Positions 1 to 8,292 of a stretch of DNA of 64,000 bases are shown piece by piece (within the stretch, counting starts at the first letter, position 1; every line of letters begins with the position of its first letter). The stretch is from Rhodospirillaceae bacterium (lineage in GTDB: Bacteria > Pseudomonadota > Alphaproteobacteria > DSM-16000 > Inquilinaceae). A program made the translations under genes and the position numbers. The stretch lies in contig JACKIG010000007.1 in the NCBI GenBank assembly GCA_020638595.1, forward strand, positions 1 through 64,000, given 5' to 3'. The notes under the pieces were generated by a model. It worked only from the letters and a program-made list of their open reading frames with translations. It had not been told where the DNA came from and did no database searches.

Positions 1-63
1 CGCGAATTCAAGACCGATTCCGGCCCTTTGATATCGCAATGCAGCATAGCTGAAGTACGGCAA

Positions 64-98
64 TTGCAATGCAACGTCCAGCCCGTTTTGCACTGCGG
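64..98. promoter_or_regulatory. TTGC-N3-GCAA palindromes at the left edge
   Basis: The first 280 bases hold no convincing gene. A perfect TTGC-AAT-GCAA palindrome lies at 64-74 and a degenerate copy, TTGC-ACT-GCGG, at 88-98; a related GCAATGCAGCA is at 36-46. The same motif recurs at 60573 in front of a small gene. It resembles the TGC/GCA-rich operators of alphaproteobacterial PhaR regulators of polyhydroxybutyrate granules. That link is inference: the gene being controlled may lie left of the window. Confidence 0.3.
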
Positions 99-280
99 GA
101 ATCCCGGTGGCGGCGCGCGGCGACACGCCGCGGCGGGGCGTAGGGAAGACAGCTCGCCATGGCGCCAGCCGTTGCCACCATGCCGGACAGGCGCCTCGAA
201 TATTTCATATTGCAACCGCATTTCCCCGCGAGCCTGTTCGTGATGTAATGCCAGTCGTGCTTGACACCATTCACCCGCAA

Positions 281-1345
281 ATGCCGTCGAATTCACTTCA
301 GCGATCACGCCGCACGGGCCGCGCTCTTCTACGAATGCTGGCGCGCTGTGCCTTGCTGGCCTGTGTAACGCTCGCGGCGGGCGGTCCCGCATTGCCGCAG
401 GAGCTGATCTTCTTCCGGATGGGCACCGGCACCACCGGCGGCACCTACTTTCCCATCGGTGGTATCATCGCCAGTGCGATCTCCGGTCCGCCGGGATCGC
501 CGCCCTGCGAGTTGGGCGGCAGTTGCGGCGTGCCCGGGCTGATCGCCGTGGCCCAGGCCAGCAGCGGCTCGGTGGAGAATGTCCGCAACCTGGCGGCCGG
601 CTCCATCGAACTGGGCCTGTCGCAGTCGGACGTCGCCTTCTACGCCTTCACCGGCACCGGTGTGTTTGCCGATACCGGCCCGATGTTGTCACTGCGCGGC
701 ATCGCCAGTCTCTATGTCGAACAGGTTCACCTTGTGGTGCGCGCCGACAGCGACGTGCAGTCCATCGACGACCTGGCGGGACACAGCGTCTCGATCGGCG
801 AGGAAGGATCGGGGATCCTGGTGGCCTCGCGCCTGATTCTCGACGCCTATGGGTTGTCGGAAGCGGACATCGAGCCGGCCTATCTGGATCCGGAGGTCTC
901 GGCCGACCGCATCGAGGCCGGGGAATTGGACGCCATGATCGCCGTGGCCGGTGCCCCGATGCTGGCGATCGCCGACCTGGCGAGGCGCGTCCCCATCCGC
1001 CTGATTCCCATCAATGGCGAAGGCGCGCAGCTGCTGCTGCAGGAACAGCCGTTCTTCGCAGAGGCGGAGCTGGAAGAGGGCACCTATGACGGCGTCGGCG
1101 AAGTGCCGACCATCGGCGTCAGTGCCGTGCTTTTGGGTGTCGAGAGCCTTGACGCCGACATCGTCTACGGCATCACGAAAGCTCTCTGGCATCCGTCCAC
1201 CGAGGCGCTGCTGACCAACGCCCATCCGCGCGGCCGCGAGATCCGGGTGGAGAACGCCCTGAACGGCCTGGCGGTGCCGCTGCATCCCGGGGCCATCCGC
1301 TATTACAGCGAGATCAACCTGTTCGGGCCGACGGAACCGCAATAG
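281..1345 (+). CDS. TAXI-family TRAP transporter substrate-binding protein
   Basis: Secreted periplasmic binding protein of the TAXI type, which delivers small organic acids or amino acids to a TRAP permease. The N-terminus has an arginine-rich start and a hydrophobic segment ending near GGPALPQ, then the family hallmark FRMGTGTTGGTYFPIGGIIA, followed by QASSGSVENVRNLAAGSIELGLSQSD, the typical binding-lobe pattern. About 354 aa from the ATG at 281; in-frame ATGs at 248 and 335 are alternatives, and the last still leaves a full signal peptide. No TRAP membrane subunit is encoded beside it, so it is an orphan that must work with a distant permease or as a sensor. The downstream gene is convergent. 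Confidence 0.88.
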   Translation: MPSNSLQRSRRTGRALLRMLARCALLACVTLAAGGPALPQELIFFRMGTGTTGGTYFPIGGIIASAISGPPGSPPCELGGSCGVPGLIAVAQASSGSVENVRNLAAGSIELGLSQSDVAFYAFTGTGVFADTGPMLSLRGIASLYVEQVHLVVRADSDVQSIDDLAGHSVSIGEEGSGILVASRLILDAYGLSEADIEPAYLDPEVSADRIEAGELDAMIAVAGAPMLAIADLARRVPIRLIPINGEGAQLLLQEQPFFAEAELEEGTYDGVGEVPTIGVSAVLLGVESLDADIVYGITKALWHPSTEALLTNAHPRGREIRVENALNGLAVPLHPGAIRYYSEINLFGPTEPQ

Positions 1346-1403
1346 CGGCCGCCGCGGGCGACGACGGACGCTATTGCGCTGAACCTGGCCGACCGCTGTG
1401 CGG

Positions 1404-1745
1404 TCAGGCGGTGAACTGGTCGAACGCCTCCAGCGCCTGGGCGCCGTAGACGAAGGACGGCCCGCCGCCCATGTAGACCGACATCGCCACGGTTTCGATC
1501 ATCTCCTCCCGTGACGCGCCGGCGTCGACGGCGGATTTCACATGGAAGCCGATGCAGCCGTCGCAACGCACCGCAATGGCGATGGCCACGGCGATCAGCT
1601 CTTTGGTCTTGGTGTCGAGCGCCCCGCTCGCCGTCGACGCGCGTGCCAGCGCGGTGAACCCCTTGGCCATATCCGGGGCGCCCTTGCGCACCTCGGCCAT
1701 CGCCTTCGACAGGGTTTGGGTCAGCTCTTTCCAGTCCTTGTGCAT
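1404..1745 (-). CDS. carboxymuconolactone decarboxylase / AhpD-like protein
   Basis: A 113-aa all-helical protein of the CMD/AhpD family, which includes alkylhydroperoxidases and many uncharacterised thiol proteins. The redox signature is plain: VRCDGCIGFH carries the CxxC pair and the histidine three residues later, followed by GASREEMIETVAMSVYMGGGPS, the conserved helix after the motif. The start at 1745 was chosen because GAGG stands five bases upstream; a Met five codons earlier (1760) is possible. It most likely acts as a cytosolic peroxidase or thiol reductase; a gamma-carboxymuconolactone decarboxylase role is unlikely because no catechol-pathway gene is nearby. Confidence 0.87.
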   Translation of the reverse strand: MHKDWKELTQTLSKAMAEVRKGAPDMAKGFTALARASTASGALDTKTKELIAVAIAIAVRCDGCIGFHVKSAVDAGASREEMIETVAMSVYMGGGPSFVYGAQALEAFDQFTA

Positions 1746-1893
1746 GGGATCCTCGATCATCAGTGCGTCAGGCCGGACATAGCGCTTTTGCAGGCACGGC
1801 TGCCAGGGGGCGGACGGCATGGCCGACGAAAAAGGAAAGGGGCGCGCCGGATGGCGGCCCCTCTCGCAGGGATGGCGAATGGATGGCGGGATG

Positions 1894-3516
1894 TCAGCGC
1901 GGTTCGCTGGCGAGTCCCTTGTAGGTCGCATAGCAGGCGAGCAACAGCACCACGGTGAACGGGAAGCCCGTGGACACCGCCATCGCCTGCAGGGCGCCGA
2001 GGCCGCCACCGAGCAGCAGCGCGATGGCCACCAGGCCTTCGAAGGTGCACCAGAACACCCGCTGCGGCACCGGCGCGTCGACCTTGCCGCCTGCCGTGAT
2101 CGTGTCGATCACCAGCGAGCCGCTGTCGGACGACGTGACGAAGAACACGATCACCAGGACGATGCCGATGATCGAGCTGACGGCCGTCAGCGGCAGATGT
2201 TCCAGCATCGCGAACAGCTTCAGTTCCAGATCCGCGTCCGCCACGGCCTGGTAGCCGTCGTTGACGATCTGGTCGATGGCGGTGCCGCCGAACACGGTCA
2301 TCCAGAAGACGCAGACCACGGTCGGGATCAGCAGCACGCAGATGATGAATTCGCGCACCGTGCGGCCGCGCGACACGCGGGCGATGAACATGCCGACGAA
2401 CGGCGACCAGGAGATCCACCACGCCCAGTAGAACGCGGTCCAGCCCTGCGAGAAGTTGGCGTCCTCGCGGCCGACGGGGTTCGACAGCGGGATCAGGTTT
2501 TCCGCATAGGCGCCCAGGCCCGAGACGAAGCCGCCCAGCAGTTCCAGCGTCGGTCCGGCGAAGACGACGAACAGCAGCAGGGCCAATGCCAGCACCATGT
2601 TGATTTCCGACAGGCGCTTCACCCCCGCATCCAGACCCGCCAGCACCGAGATGAGGGCGATGGCGGTGATGCCGACAATCAGTAGGATCTTTGAGGTGTC
2701 GGTCACCGACCAGCCGAACAGGAAGTCGAGACCGGCATTGGCCTGCTCGGCGCCGAAGCCGAGCGAGGTCGCAAGGCCGAACAGCGTGGCGAACACCGCC
2801 AGGGTGTCGATGATATGGCCTGTCCAGCCCCACACGCGCTCACCGAAGATCGGATAGAAGATGGAGCGGATGGTCAGCGGCAGGCCCTTGTTGTAGCTGA
2901 ACAGTGCCAATGCCAGCGCGACCACGGCGTAGATCGCCCAGGGATGCAGTCCCCAGTGGAAGATCGTCGCCGCCATACCCAGCCGGGCCGCGGCCTCGGC
3001 GTCGCCGGCCGCCGCCCCCAGCGGCGCCCAGTCGGTGCGCACGCCGCCCTCGACCGCGGTGCCGCCCAGGGACGAGCTGAAATGCGAGATCGGCTCGGCC
3101 ACGCCGAAGAACATCAGGCCGATGCCCATGCCGGCCGCGAACAGCATCGCGAACCAGCCCGAGTAGGAATAGTCCGGCTTGGCATTGGTGCCGCCCAGCC
3201 GGACCTTGCCCAGAGGCGAGACCACCAGCACCAGGCAGAACAGGACGAAGACGTTGGCGGCGCTGAGGAAGAACCAGTCGAGCGTCGATGTCAGCCAGAC
3301 CCGCAGATGGTTGAACAGCGGCTCGACTTCGTCATGCCAGGCCAGAGTGGCGAGGACGAAGGCGACGATGGTCAGGCCGGAGATGAGGAAAACCGGATTG
3401 TGGATGTCGAGGCCGAAGGGCCCAACACGCGCCTGAATATTGTCCCGGCCAATCTCGTAGTCGGTTTCGATGGGGTTGGTCAGCCCGTCCGGGCCGTCTT
3501 TGAGGATATCGGTCAC
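1894..3516 (-). CDS. BCCT-family betaine/choline/carnitine transporter
   Basis: Inner-membrane secondary transporter of 540 aa with about twelve hydrophobic segments, the usual length of the BCCT family. The family motifs are present: GMGIGLMFFGVAEP at residues 129-142 and a tryptophan-rich segment WAWWISWSPFVGMFIARVSR near residue 370. These proteins take up betaine, choline or related trimethylammonium compounds with sodium or proton symport, usually for osmoprotection. Substrate cannot be read from the sequence. A universal stress protein gene lies 49 bp downstream on the same strand, so the two are probably co-transcribed. Confidence 0.93.
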   Translation of the reverse strand: MTDILKDGPDGLTNPIETDYEIGRDNIQARVGPFGLDIHNPVFLISGLTIVAFVLATLAWHDEVEPLFNHLRVWLTSTLDWFFLSAANVFVLFCLVLVVSPLGKVRLGGTNAKPDYSYSGWFAMLFAAGMGIGLMFFGVAEPISHFSSSLGGTAVEGGVRTDWAPLGAAAGDAEAAARLGMAATIFHWGLHPWAIYAVVALALALFSYNKGLPLTIRSIFYPIFGERVWGWTGHIIDTLAVFATLFGLATSLGFGAEQANAGLDFLFGWSVTDTSKILLIVGITAIALISVLAGLDAGVKRLSEINMVLALALLLFVVFAGPTLELLGGFVSGLGAYAENLIPLSNPVGREDANFSQGWTAFYWAWWISWSPFVGMFIARVSRGRTVREFIICVLLIPTVVCVFWMTVFGGTAIDQIVNDGYQAVADADLELKLFAMLEHLPLTAVSSIIGIVLVIVFFVTSSDSGSLVIDTITAGGKVDAPVPQRVFWCTFEGLVAIALLLGGGLGALQAMAVSTGFPFTVVLLLACYATYKGLASEPR

Positions 3517-3565
3517 GTCTTGTCTCCCTGTACTTCAAATCGGTTGCCGAAGGACCGCGTTGCGC

Positions 3566-3979
3566 CTAGCGGACAACGAACACCGATATCTTGGCGTGCA
3601 TGGCGAGGTGGCCGGCATTGGACGCGAAAAGATGATCCGCCAGGCCCGGCACGTGGCTGGCCATGACCACAAGGTCGGCCTGCGTTTCGTCGATGGCCTT
3701 CATCAGCGTCTGGTCGAGGTCAACGGCCGGGTCGTGGCTGGTGTAGGCGACCATGTCGGGCCGCAGGCCGTGCTTGAGGCCCTGGGCCTGGGCGAACCTG
3801 TCCAGCTTGGCCTGGAATTCTTCGGGATTGTGGGCGACGGCCCCGGGCGTGGTGGCGGTGACGCCGACATAGGTGAGCGGGATGCCGTAGTGCTTGGCGA
3901 GATCGGCGGCCGTGGTCAGTGCCCTGTCCAACCGGTCGGCATGCGCCAAGTCCACAGGGACCATGATGTGTTTGTACAT
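3566..3979 (-). CDS. universal stress protein (UspA family)
   Basis: A 137-aa single-domain cytosolic UspA protein. It begins MYKHIMVPVDLA, the classic first strand with the conserved Asp, and ends GLADHLFASNAGHLAMHAKI followed by SVFVVR, close to the G-2X-G-9X-G(S/T) nucleotide loop but with Leu/Ala and Asn/Ala substitutions, so ATP binding is likely but not certain. It lies UPSTREAM of the BCCT gene on the minus strand, with a short gap, giving the order usp then transporter. In ectoine transport operons a Usp protein (TeaD) restrains its transporter; a similar role for this pair is inference. Confidence 0.9.
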   Translation of the reverse strand: MYKHIMVPVDLAHADRLDRALTTAADLAKHYGIPLTYVGVTATTPGAVAHNPEEFQAKLDRFAQAQGLKHGLRPDMVAYTSHDPAVDLDQTLMKAIDETQADLVVMASHVPGLADHLFASNAGHLAMHAKISVFVVR

Positions 3980-4218
3980 GATGCGATTGCTCCTTGGGTC
4001 GGGTTTCCGGGCGGCGGTGGTTCCTTCTTTCGTGGCGCGGCAAGCGGCGCCGGCGGCGGGATGGCGGCAAGTGGCAGCGGAAAGACAATGCCGGAGGTCC
4101 GTCGGCCTACGGCTGCGCGCTCGCCACCAGAATGCGATGACGCAAGTCTAGTCGATCCTGCCGCAATCGTAAGAGGCCGTACTGTCGTGGGTGCGACCCT
4201 TGACCGCAGGATTGCGGC

Positions 4219-4866
4219 CTATGGCCGTTCCAGGGTCCAGGGTTCGGCCACTGCCGCATGCCGCCAGGTCTTCATGGCGGCAAGCTCCTCGATCGCCGTG
4301 CAGTAGGCCTGCGACACCGGGTCGAGCGTCACGCCGTAGGTGTGGAACCGGGTGACGACTGGCGCATACATGGCGTCGGCGAGCGTGAACCCGCCGAGCA
4401 GGAAGGGGCCGTCGGCGCCGAAGCGACGCCGGCAGTCGCACCAGATCTCGGTGACGCGCCGGACGTCGGCCAGCGCGTCCGGCGTCTTGCCTTCGCCGTG
4501 GCGCATGCGCTTCAAGTCCATCGGCATATCGCGGCGCAAGGGGGCGAAGCCCGCATGCATTTCCGCCGCCACGGCGCGGGCGACGGCCCGTGCCTCCCAT
4601 TCCTCCGGCAGCAGGCCGGCGGCGGGGAAGCGTTCGGCCAGGACCTCGAGGATCGCCAGGCTCTCCCACACCACGACGCCGTCGATGTGCAGGGCCGGGA
4701 CCTTGCCGCTCGGCGACTGGCTGAGGATGCGCTCATGCGTATCGGCATGGTCCAGCGCCACCACCACCTCTTCGAAATCGGCCCCGGTGACGGCGACGCC
4801 GAGCCACGCCCTCAACGACCACGAGGAGTAGGCCTTGTTGCCGACGATCAGCTTCAGCGGTGCCAT
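4219..4866 (-). CDS. glutathione S-transferase family protein
   Basis: A 215-aa cytosolic GST. The N-terminal thioredoxin-fold half starts LIVGNKAYSSWSLRAWL, with a Ser in the catalytic position, and has SGKVPAL with the cis-proline that binds the glutathione backbone, then WESLAILEVLAERFP. The helical C-terminal half contains FLLGGFTLADAMYAPVVTRF, the conserved N-capping region. Such proteins conjugate glutathione to electrophiles or isomerise them; the substrate is unknown. The start is followed divergently, 211 bp away, by the aminopeptidase gene. That gap holds no recognisable gene. Confidence 0.9.
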   Translation of the reverse strand: MAPLKLIVGNKAYSSWSLRAWLGVAVTGADFEEVVVALDHADTHERILSQSPSGKVPALHIDGVVVWESLAILEVLAERFPAAGLLPEEWEARAVARAVAAEMHAGFAPLRRDMPMDLKRMRHGEGKTPDALADVRRVTEIWCDCRRRFGADGPFLLGGFTLADAMYAPVVTRFHTYGVTLDPVSQAYCTAIEELAAMKTWRHAAVAEPWTLERP

Positions 4867-5077
4867 GGTTCCGTCATCCTTCCCGTAGCCGAAGAGGGGG
4901 TGTGCCGATCATCGCCGGTGTCGGCCGCGGTGGGGACGTCATCACGTTTCCGCCATCGCAACGAAACGCCGAACATCTGTGCATTCCGGCCCTGGCCGGG
5001 GTGGCAGATCAATGATAAGGCAACGATCGGCTGCCTATGATCCGCAGTCGATTACCCCCTCTTGCCAGGTTGCCGCA

Positions 5078-6572
5078 ATGATCGATCACTCTTCCGCCGT
5101 GCGCGCCCTCGTCGATCCGGATGAGGGGGGCGAACGCGCCATTCCCCTGCGCTGCGTCGGTGTCGAGGGATTCGATCGCTGGCGCGGCACCTGCGGCGAT
5201 GGCGTGCGCAAATGGCTCGAGACGACGGGTTTCAGGCCCGATGACGGCGCGGCGACGCTGGTGCCGGGCGATGAGGCCGGGGCGGCGGAAGCGCTGGTCG
5301 TTGTCGGCGACCCCCAGCCGGGCCGCGAAGCCGACCCCTGGGTGCTCGCCGGCCTGCCCTTTTCGCTGCCGCCGCTGACCTTTCGGCTGGTGGACGAAAG
5401 CGGTCAGCCGGGGCTGCCCGGGCGTTTGGCGCTGGCGTGGGCGCTGGGTGCCTATCGGTTCGACCGGTTCAAATCACAGGCTGACAGGGCCCCGGCCCGG
5501 CTGATCTGGCCGGAGGGTGCGGATCGGGCGGAGGTCGCGTGCCTGGCGCGCGCCACCCATTGGATCCGTGATCTTGTGAACCTGCCGGCCGGCGATCTGA
5601 CGCCGGCGGTGCTGGCCGACGAAGCCGCAGCCCTGGCCGGGGAATTCGGTGCCGCCATCGATGTGGTCAGCGGCGGCGACCTGCTGGCCCGCAACTTTCC
5701 GCTGGTCCATGCGGTCGGCCGGGCCAGCACCAACGAGCCGCGGCTGATCGACATCCGCTGGGGCGAGCCGGATGCCCCGAAGGTGCTGGTCGTCGGCAAG
5801 GGCGTCTGCTTCGATTCCGGCGGCTACGACCTGAAGCCGTCGTCCGGCATGCTGAACATGAAGAAGGACATGGGCGGGGCTGCCCATGCCCTGGGTCTGT
5901 CGCTGCTGATCATGACCTCGCGTCTGCCGGTGCGGCTGCGACTGCTGATCCCCGCGGTGGAAAACCTGGTGGCCGGCAATGCCTTCAAGCCCATGGACAT
6001 CCTGAAGAGCCGCAAGGGCCTGACGGTGGAAATCGGCAACACCGATGCGGAAGGCCGGCTGATTCTCGCCGATGCGCTCGCGGCGGGCATGGAGGACGAG
6101 CCGGCGTTCGCCGTCGATTTCGCCACGCTGACCGGTGCTGCCCGGGTGGCCTTGGGGCCGGACCTGCCGGCCATGTTCTGCAACGACGATGGTGTCGCTG
6201 CAACGCTGGCGGCGGAAGGGGCACGTGTCGGCGATCCCCTGTGGCGGATGCCGCTGTGGCAGCCCTACGGGCGGTTGCTGCGCAGCCCGGTGGCCGATCT
6301 CAGCAATGTCGGCGAAGGATCGCTGGGCGGTGCCGTCACCGCGGCGCTGTTCCTGGAGCGCTTCGTCGCCAAGGGCGTCCCCTGGGCATATCGATCAGTA
6401 TGCGTGAACAGTGGCGACCGTCCGGGACGACCGAAGGGTGGTGAGGCCATGGGTTGTGGTGGTCTTCGCGCTGTTGCGCCGGCGATCTGGGCGCGATCCA
6501 GTCAGATGCGTGTGCCGGCGACTGCGGCTGTATTGCCACCCAAGAACCGTCGCGGCACTCAACCCGCGATAG
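5078..6572 (+). CDS. M17 leucyl aminopeptidase family protein, C-terminus apparently frameshifted
   Basis: Cytosolic cobalt/zinc/manganese aminopeptidase of family M17. The catalytic half is intact: VGKGVCFDSGGYDLKPS with the metal-binding Lys near residue 241, MKKDMGG, and the family signature NTDAEGRL near residue 321. The end is damaged. The family expects PWAHIDQYAWNSGDRPGRPKGGEAMG; the continuous frame instead reads PWAYRSVCVNSGDRP, while HIDQYA appears in the +1 frame. Restoring a GC at about 6387 and a G at about 6406 gives the expected peptide. A third shift near 6455 would give VVFALLRRR and a stop at 6570-6572, just before the MarR gene. Without correction the frame runs to 6661. 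Confidence 0.82.
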
Positions 6573-6578
6573 CAACGG

Positions 6579-6966
6579 ATGGGGACCGTGACCAGCGGAC
6601 CCGGCAACCGCGACTGGCCTGCAGAGCCGTTCAGCGCTCGCCCTCTGGCGCCTGGCGCTGACGGATACCGTCCGCCAGGATACGCCCGACCTGACCGCCC
6701 GGCAGATGGCGCTGCTGCTGACCGTCTACATGACCGATCCGCCGCACACGGTTCGCGGCCTGGCTCAGCATCTCAACGTCTCCAAGCCGGCGATCACCCG
6801 GGCGCTCGACCGACTCGGCCGCCTCGGCTACATCCGCCGCAAGGTCGATCAGACCGACCGACGCAATGTGCTGGTCCAGCGCACCGTCAAGGGTTCGGTC
6901 TATCTGACGGAATTCGCCGAGGTCGTGCGTCGGGCGATGCGGCAGGTGGAAGAGGCGGGATCATGA
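6579..6966 (+). pseudogene. MarR-family transcriptional regulator, apparent frameshift
   Basis: Winged-helix regulator with a clear DNA-binding core: TVRGLAQHLNVSKPAITRAL, then LGYIRRKVDQTDRR, the wing. In its frame the open stretch has no good start before residue M at 6706. Upstream, a second frame starting at ATG 6579 encodes GNRDWPAEPFSA, which fits the N-terminus if LALWRLALTD follows. Adding one GC in the sequence AGCGCTC near 6633 joins them. The gene overlaps the NlpC/P60 gene by ATGA, so the two are translationally coupled in an operon. It is either a recent null allele or a sequence error. Confidence 0.75.
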
Positions 6967-7832
6967 CCCTGTCGCCCGGACTCGATCCGAGGATGACCGC
7001 CTACCGTCCGGATCTGGCGGCGGCGGATCTGCGCGGAAGCGTTGTCGCCGATCGCTATGCCGAAGGAATGCCGACCCGCGTGCTGTGTCCGCGGCTGGCG
7101 GTGCGCGAAACGCCGGACCACAGGGCGCCGTGGACGTCGGAGCTGCTGATGGGCGAAGGCTTCGTCGTCTACGATCGGCAGGACGGCTGGGCCTGGGGGC
7201 AAGTTGAGGCCGACGACTATGTCGGCTATGTCCGCGACGATGGCCTGGGTGACGCAGGGCTTGCACCGACGCATGCCGTTGCAGCGCTGGCCGCGCTGGT
7301 GTTCCCGGAGCCCGACCTGAAGCGCGAGCCGGTTGCGACCCTCAGCTTCGGGTCCCGGGTCACCGTTGTCGATCACAGCGGCAAATATGCCCGGCTCGCC
7401 GACGGCGGCTGGTTGGCTTGCGTGGCGCTGGCCGCCCCGGACACTGTGGCCCCCGACTATGTGGCCACAGCCGCGCGCTTTTTCGGCGTGCCCTATCTGT
7501 GGGGCGGACGGTCCAGCGCCGGCCTCGACTGCTCGGGTCTTGTCCAGGTGGCTCTGGCGGCCGCCGGAATAGGGGCACCGCGCGATTCGTACCAACAGGA
7601 ACGGGCCGTCGGCGATGCCGTGCCCGCCGACCGGTGGAACGAACTTCAGCGCGGCGACCTGGTCTTCTTTCCCGGCCATGTCGGGTTCATGGCCGATGCC
7701 ACCACCCTGCTGCACGCCAATGCTACGGCCATGGCGGTGTCCTGCGACCGGCTGGCGGACGTCGTCCGGCGCATTGAAATCGCCGAAGGCCGGTCGGACG
7801 CCATCACCATGGTGCGGCGGCTTTCGCGCTGA
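6963..7832 (+). CDS. NlpC/P60 cell-wall endopeptidase with N-terminal SH3-like domains
   Basis: A 289-aa cysteine peptidase that cleaves peptidoglycan stem peptides. The C-terminal NlpC/P60 domain begins at about residue 165 with YVATAARFFGVPYLWGGRSS and has the catalytic Cys in LDCSGLVQ (about residue 190), the His in FFPGHVGFM (about 239) and the third polar residue in LLHANATAM (about 251). The N-terminal half contains two SH3b-like segments (RVLCPRLAVRETPD and VATLSFGSRVTVVD). No signal peptide is evident; relatives of this alphaproteobacterial type (dipeptidyl-peptidase VI-like) often act in the cytoplasm on imported muropeptides. It overlaps the MarR gene by four bases. Confidence 0.92.
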   Translation: MTLSPGLDPRMTAYRPDLAAADLRGSVVADRYAEGMPTRVLCPRLAVRETPDHRAPWTSELLMGEGFVVYDRQDGWAWGQVEADDYVGYVRDDGLGDAGLAPTHAVAALAALVFPEPDLKREPVATLSFGSRVTVVDHSGKYARLADGGWLACVALAAPDTVAPDYVATAARFFGVPYLWGGRSSAGLDCSGLVQVALAAAGIGAPRDSYQQERAVGDAVPADRWNELQRGDLVFFPGHVGFMADATTLLHANATAMAVSCDRLADVVRRIEIAEGRSDAITMVRRLSR

Positions 7833-7979
7833 CGGCCGCTGGCCGGGAGCAGCTGCCCCCCTTTCTGATCGTAGCGCTCTGTGATGGTCGACACAGTCGG
7901 CCGTGCCGCCCCGCCTTATATTTAGAGGATGGAAGTGACCCCGCGCCTGGGCGTCGGGGATCAAGAATTGGAGGCGGAG

Positions 7980-8258
7980 ATGTCGAGGTTCGCAAGGAAG
8001 CTCCCGGTGATGGTGGCCGCTGCCGTTCTGTTGACCGCTTGTGCGGGGACCGGCGGGGGCAACTCGCGGGGTTGCACCACCCAGAACTCGCTGGCCGGTG
8101 CCGGGATCGGTGCGGCCGGTGGTGCCGCCATCGGCCTGCTGGCCGGCGGTACGACGGGTGCCATCGCCGGCGGTCTCTTGGGCGGTGCTACGGGCGCGGT
8201 GGCCGGCTCGGCCGTCAACTGTCAGGACTACAGCGGCTACGACAGCTACTACAAGTAG
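7980..8258 (+). CDS. small glycine-zipper lipoprotein
   Basis: A 92-aa predicted outer-membrane lipoprotein. Start at 7980 is preceded by GGAGGCGGAG. The signal peptide ends in the lipobox LLTAC, and the mature part has two glycine-zipper stretches (AGIGAAGGAAIGLLAGG and IAGGLLGGATGAVAGS) bracketed by single cysteines. A close paralogue lies at 11545-11814 (same TQNS, same zipper, same Cys spacing). Glycine-zipper lipoproteins often insert in or tether to the envelope; the exact job is unknown. Confidence 0.85.
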   Translation: MSRFARKLPVMVAAAVLLTACAGTGGGNSRGCTTQNSLAGAGIGAAGGAAIGLLAGGTTGAIAGGLLGGATGAVAGSAVNCQDYSGYDSYYK

Positions 8259-8292
8259 CCGCATTCCGACGCTCGGCGCGGCGGTCGGAGCC

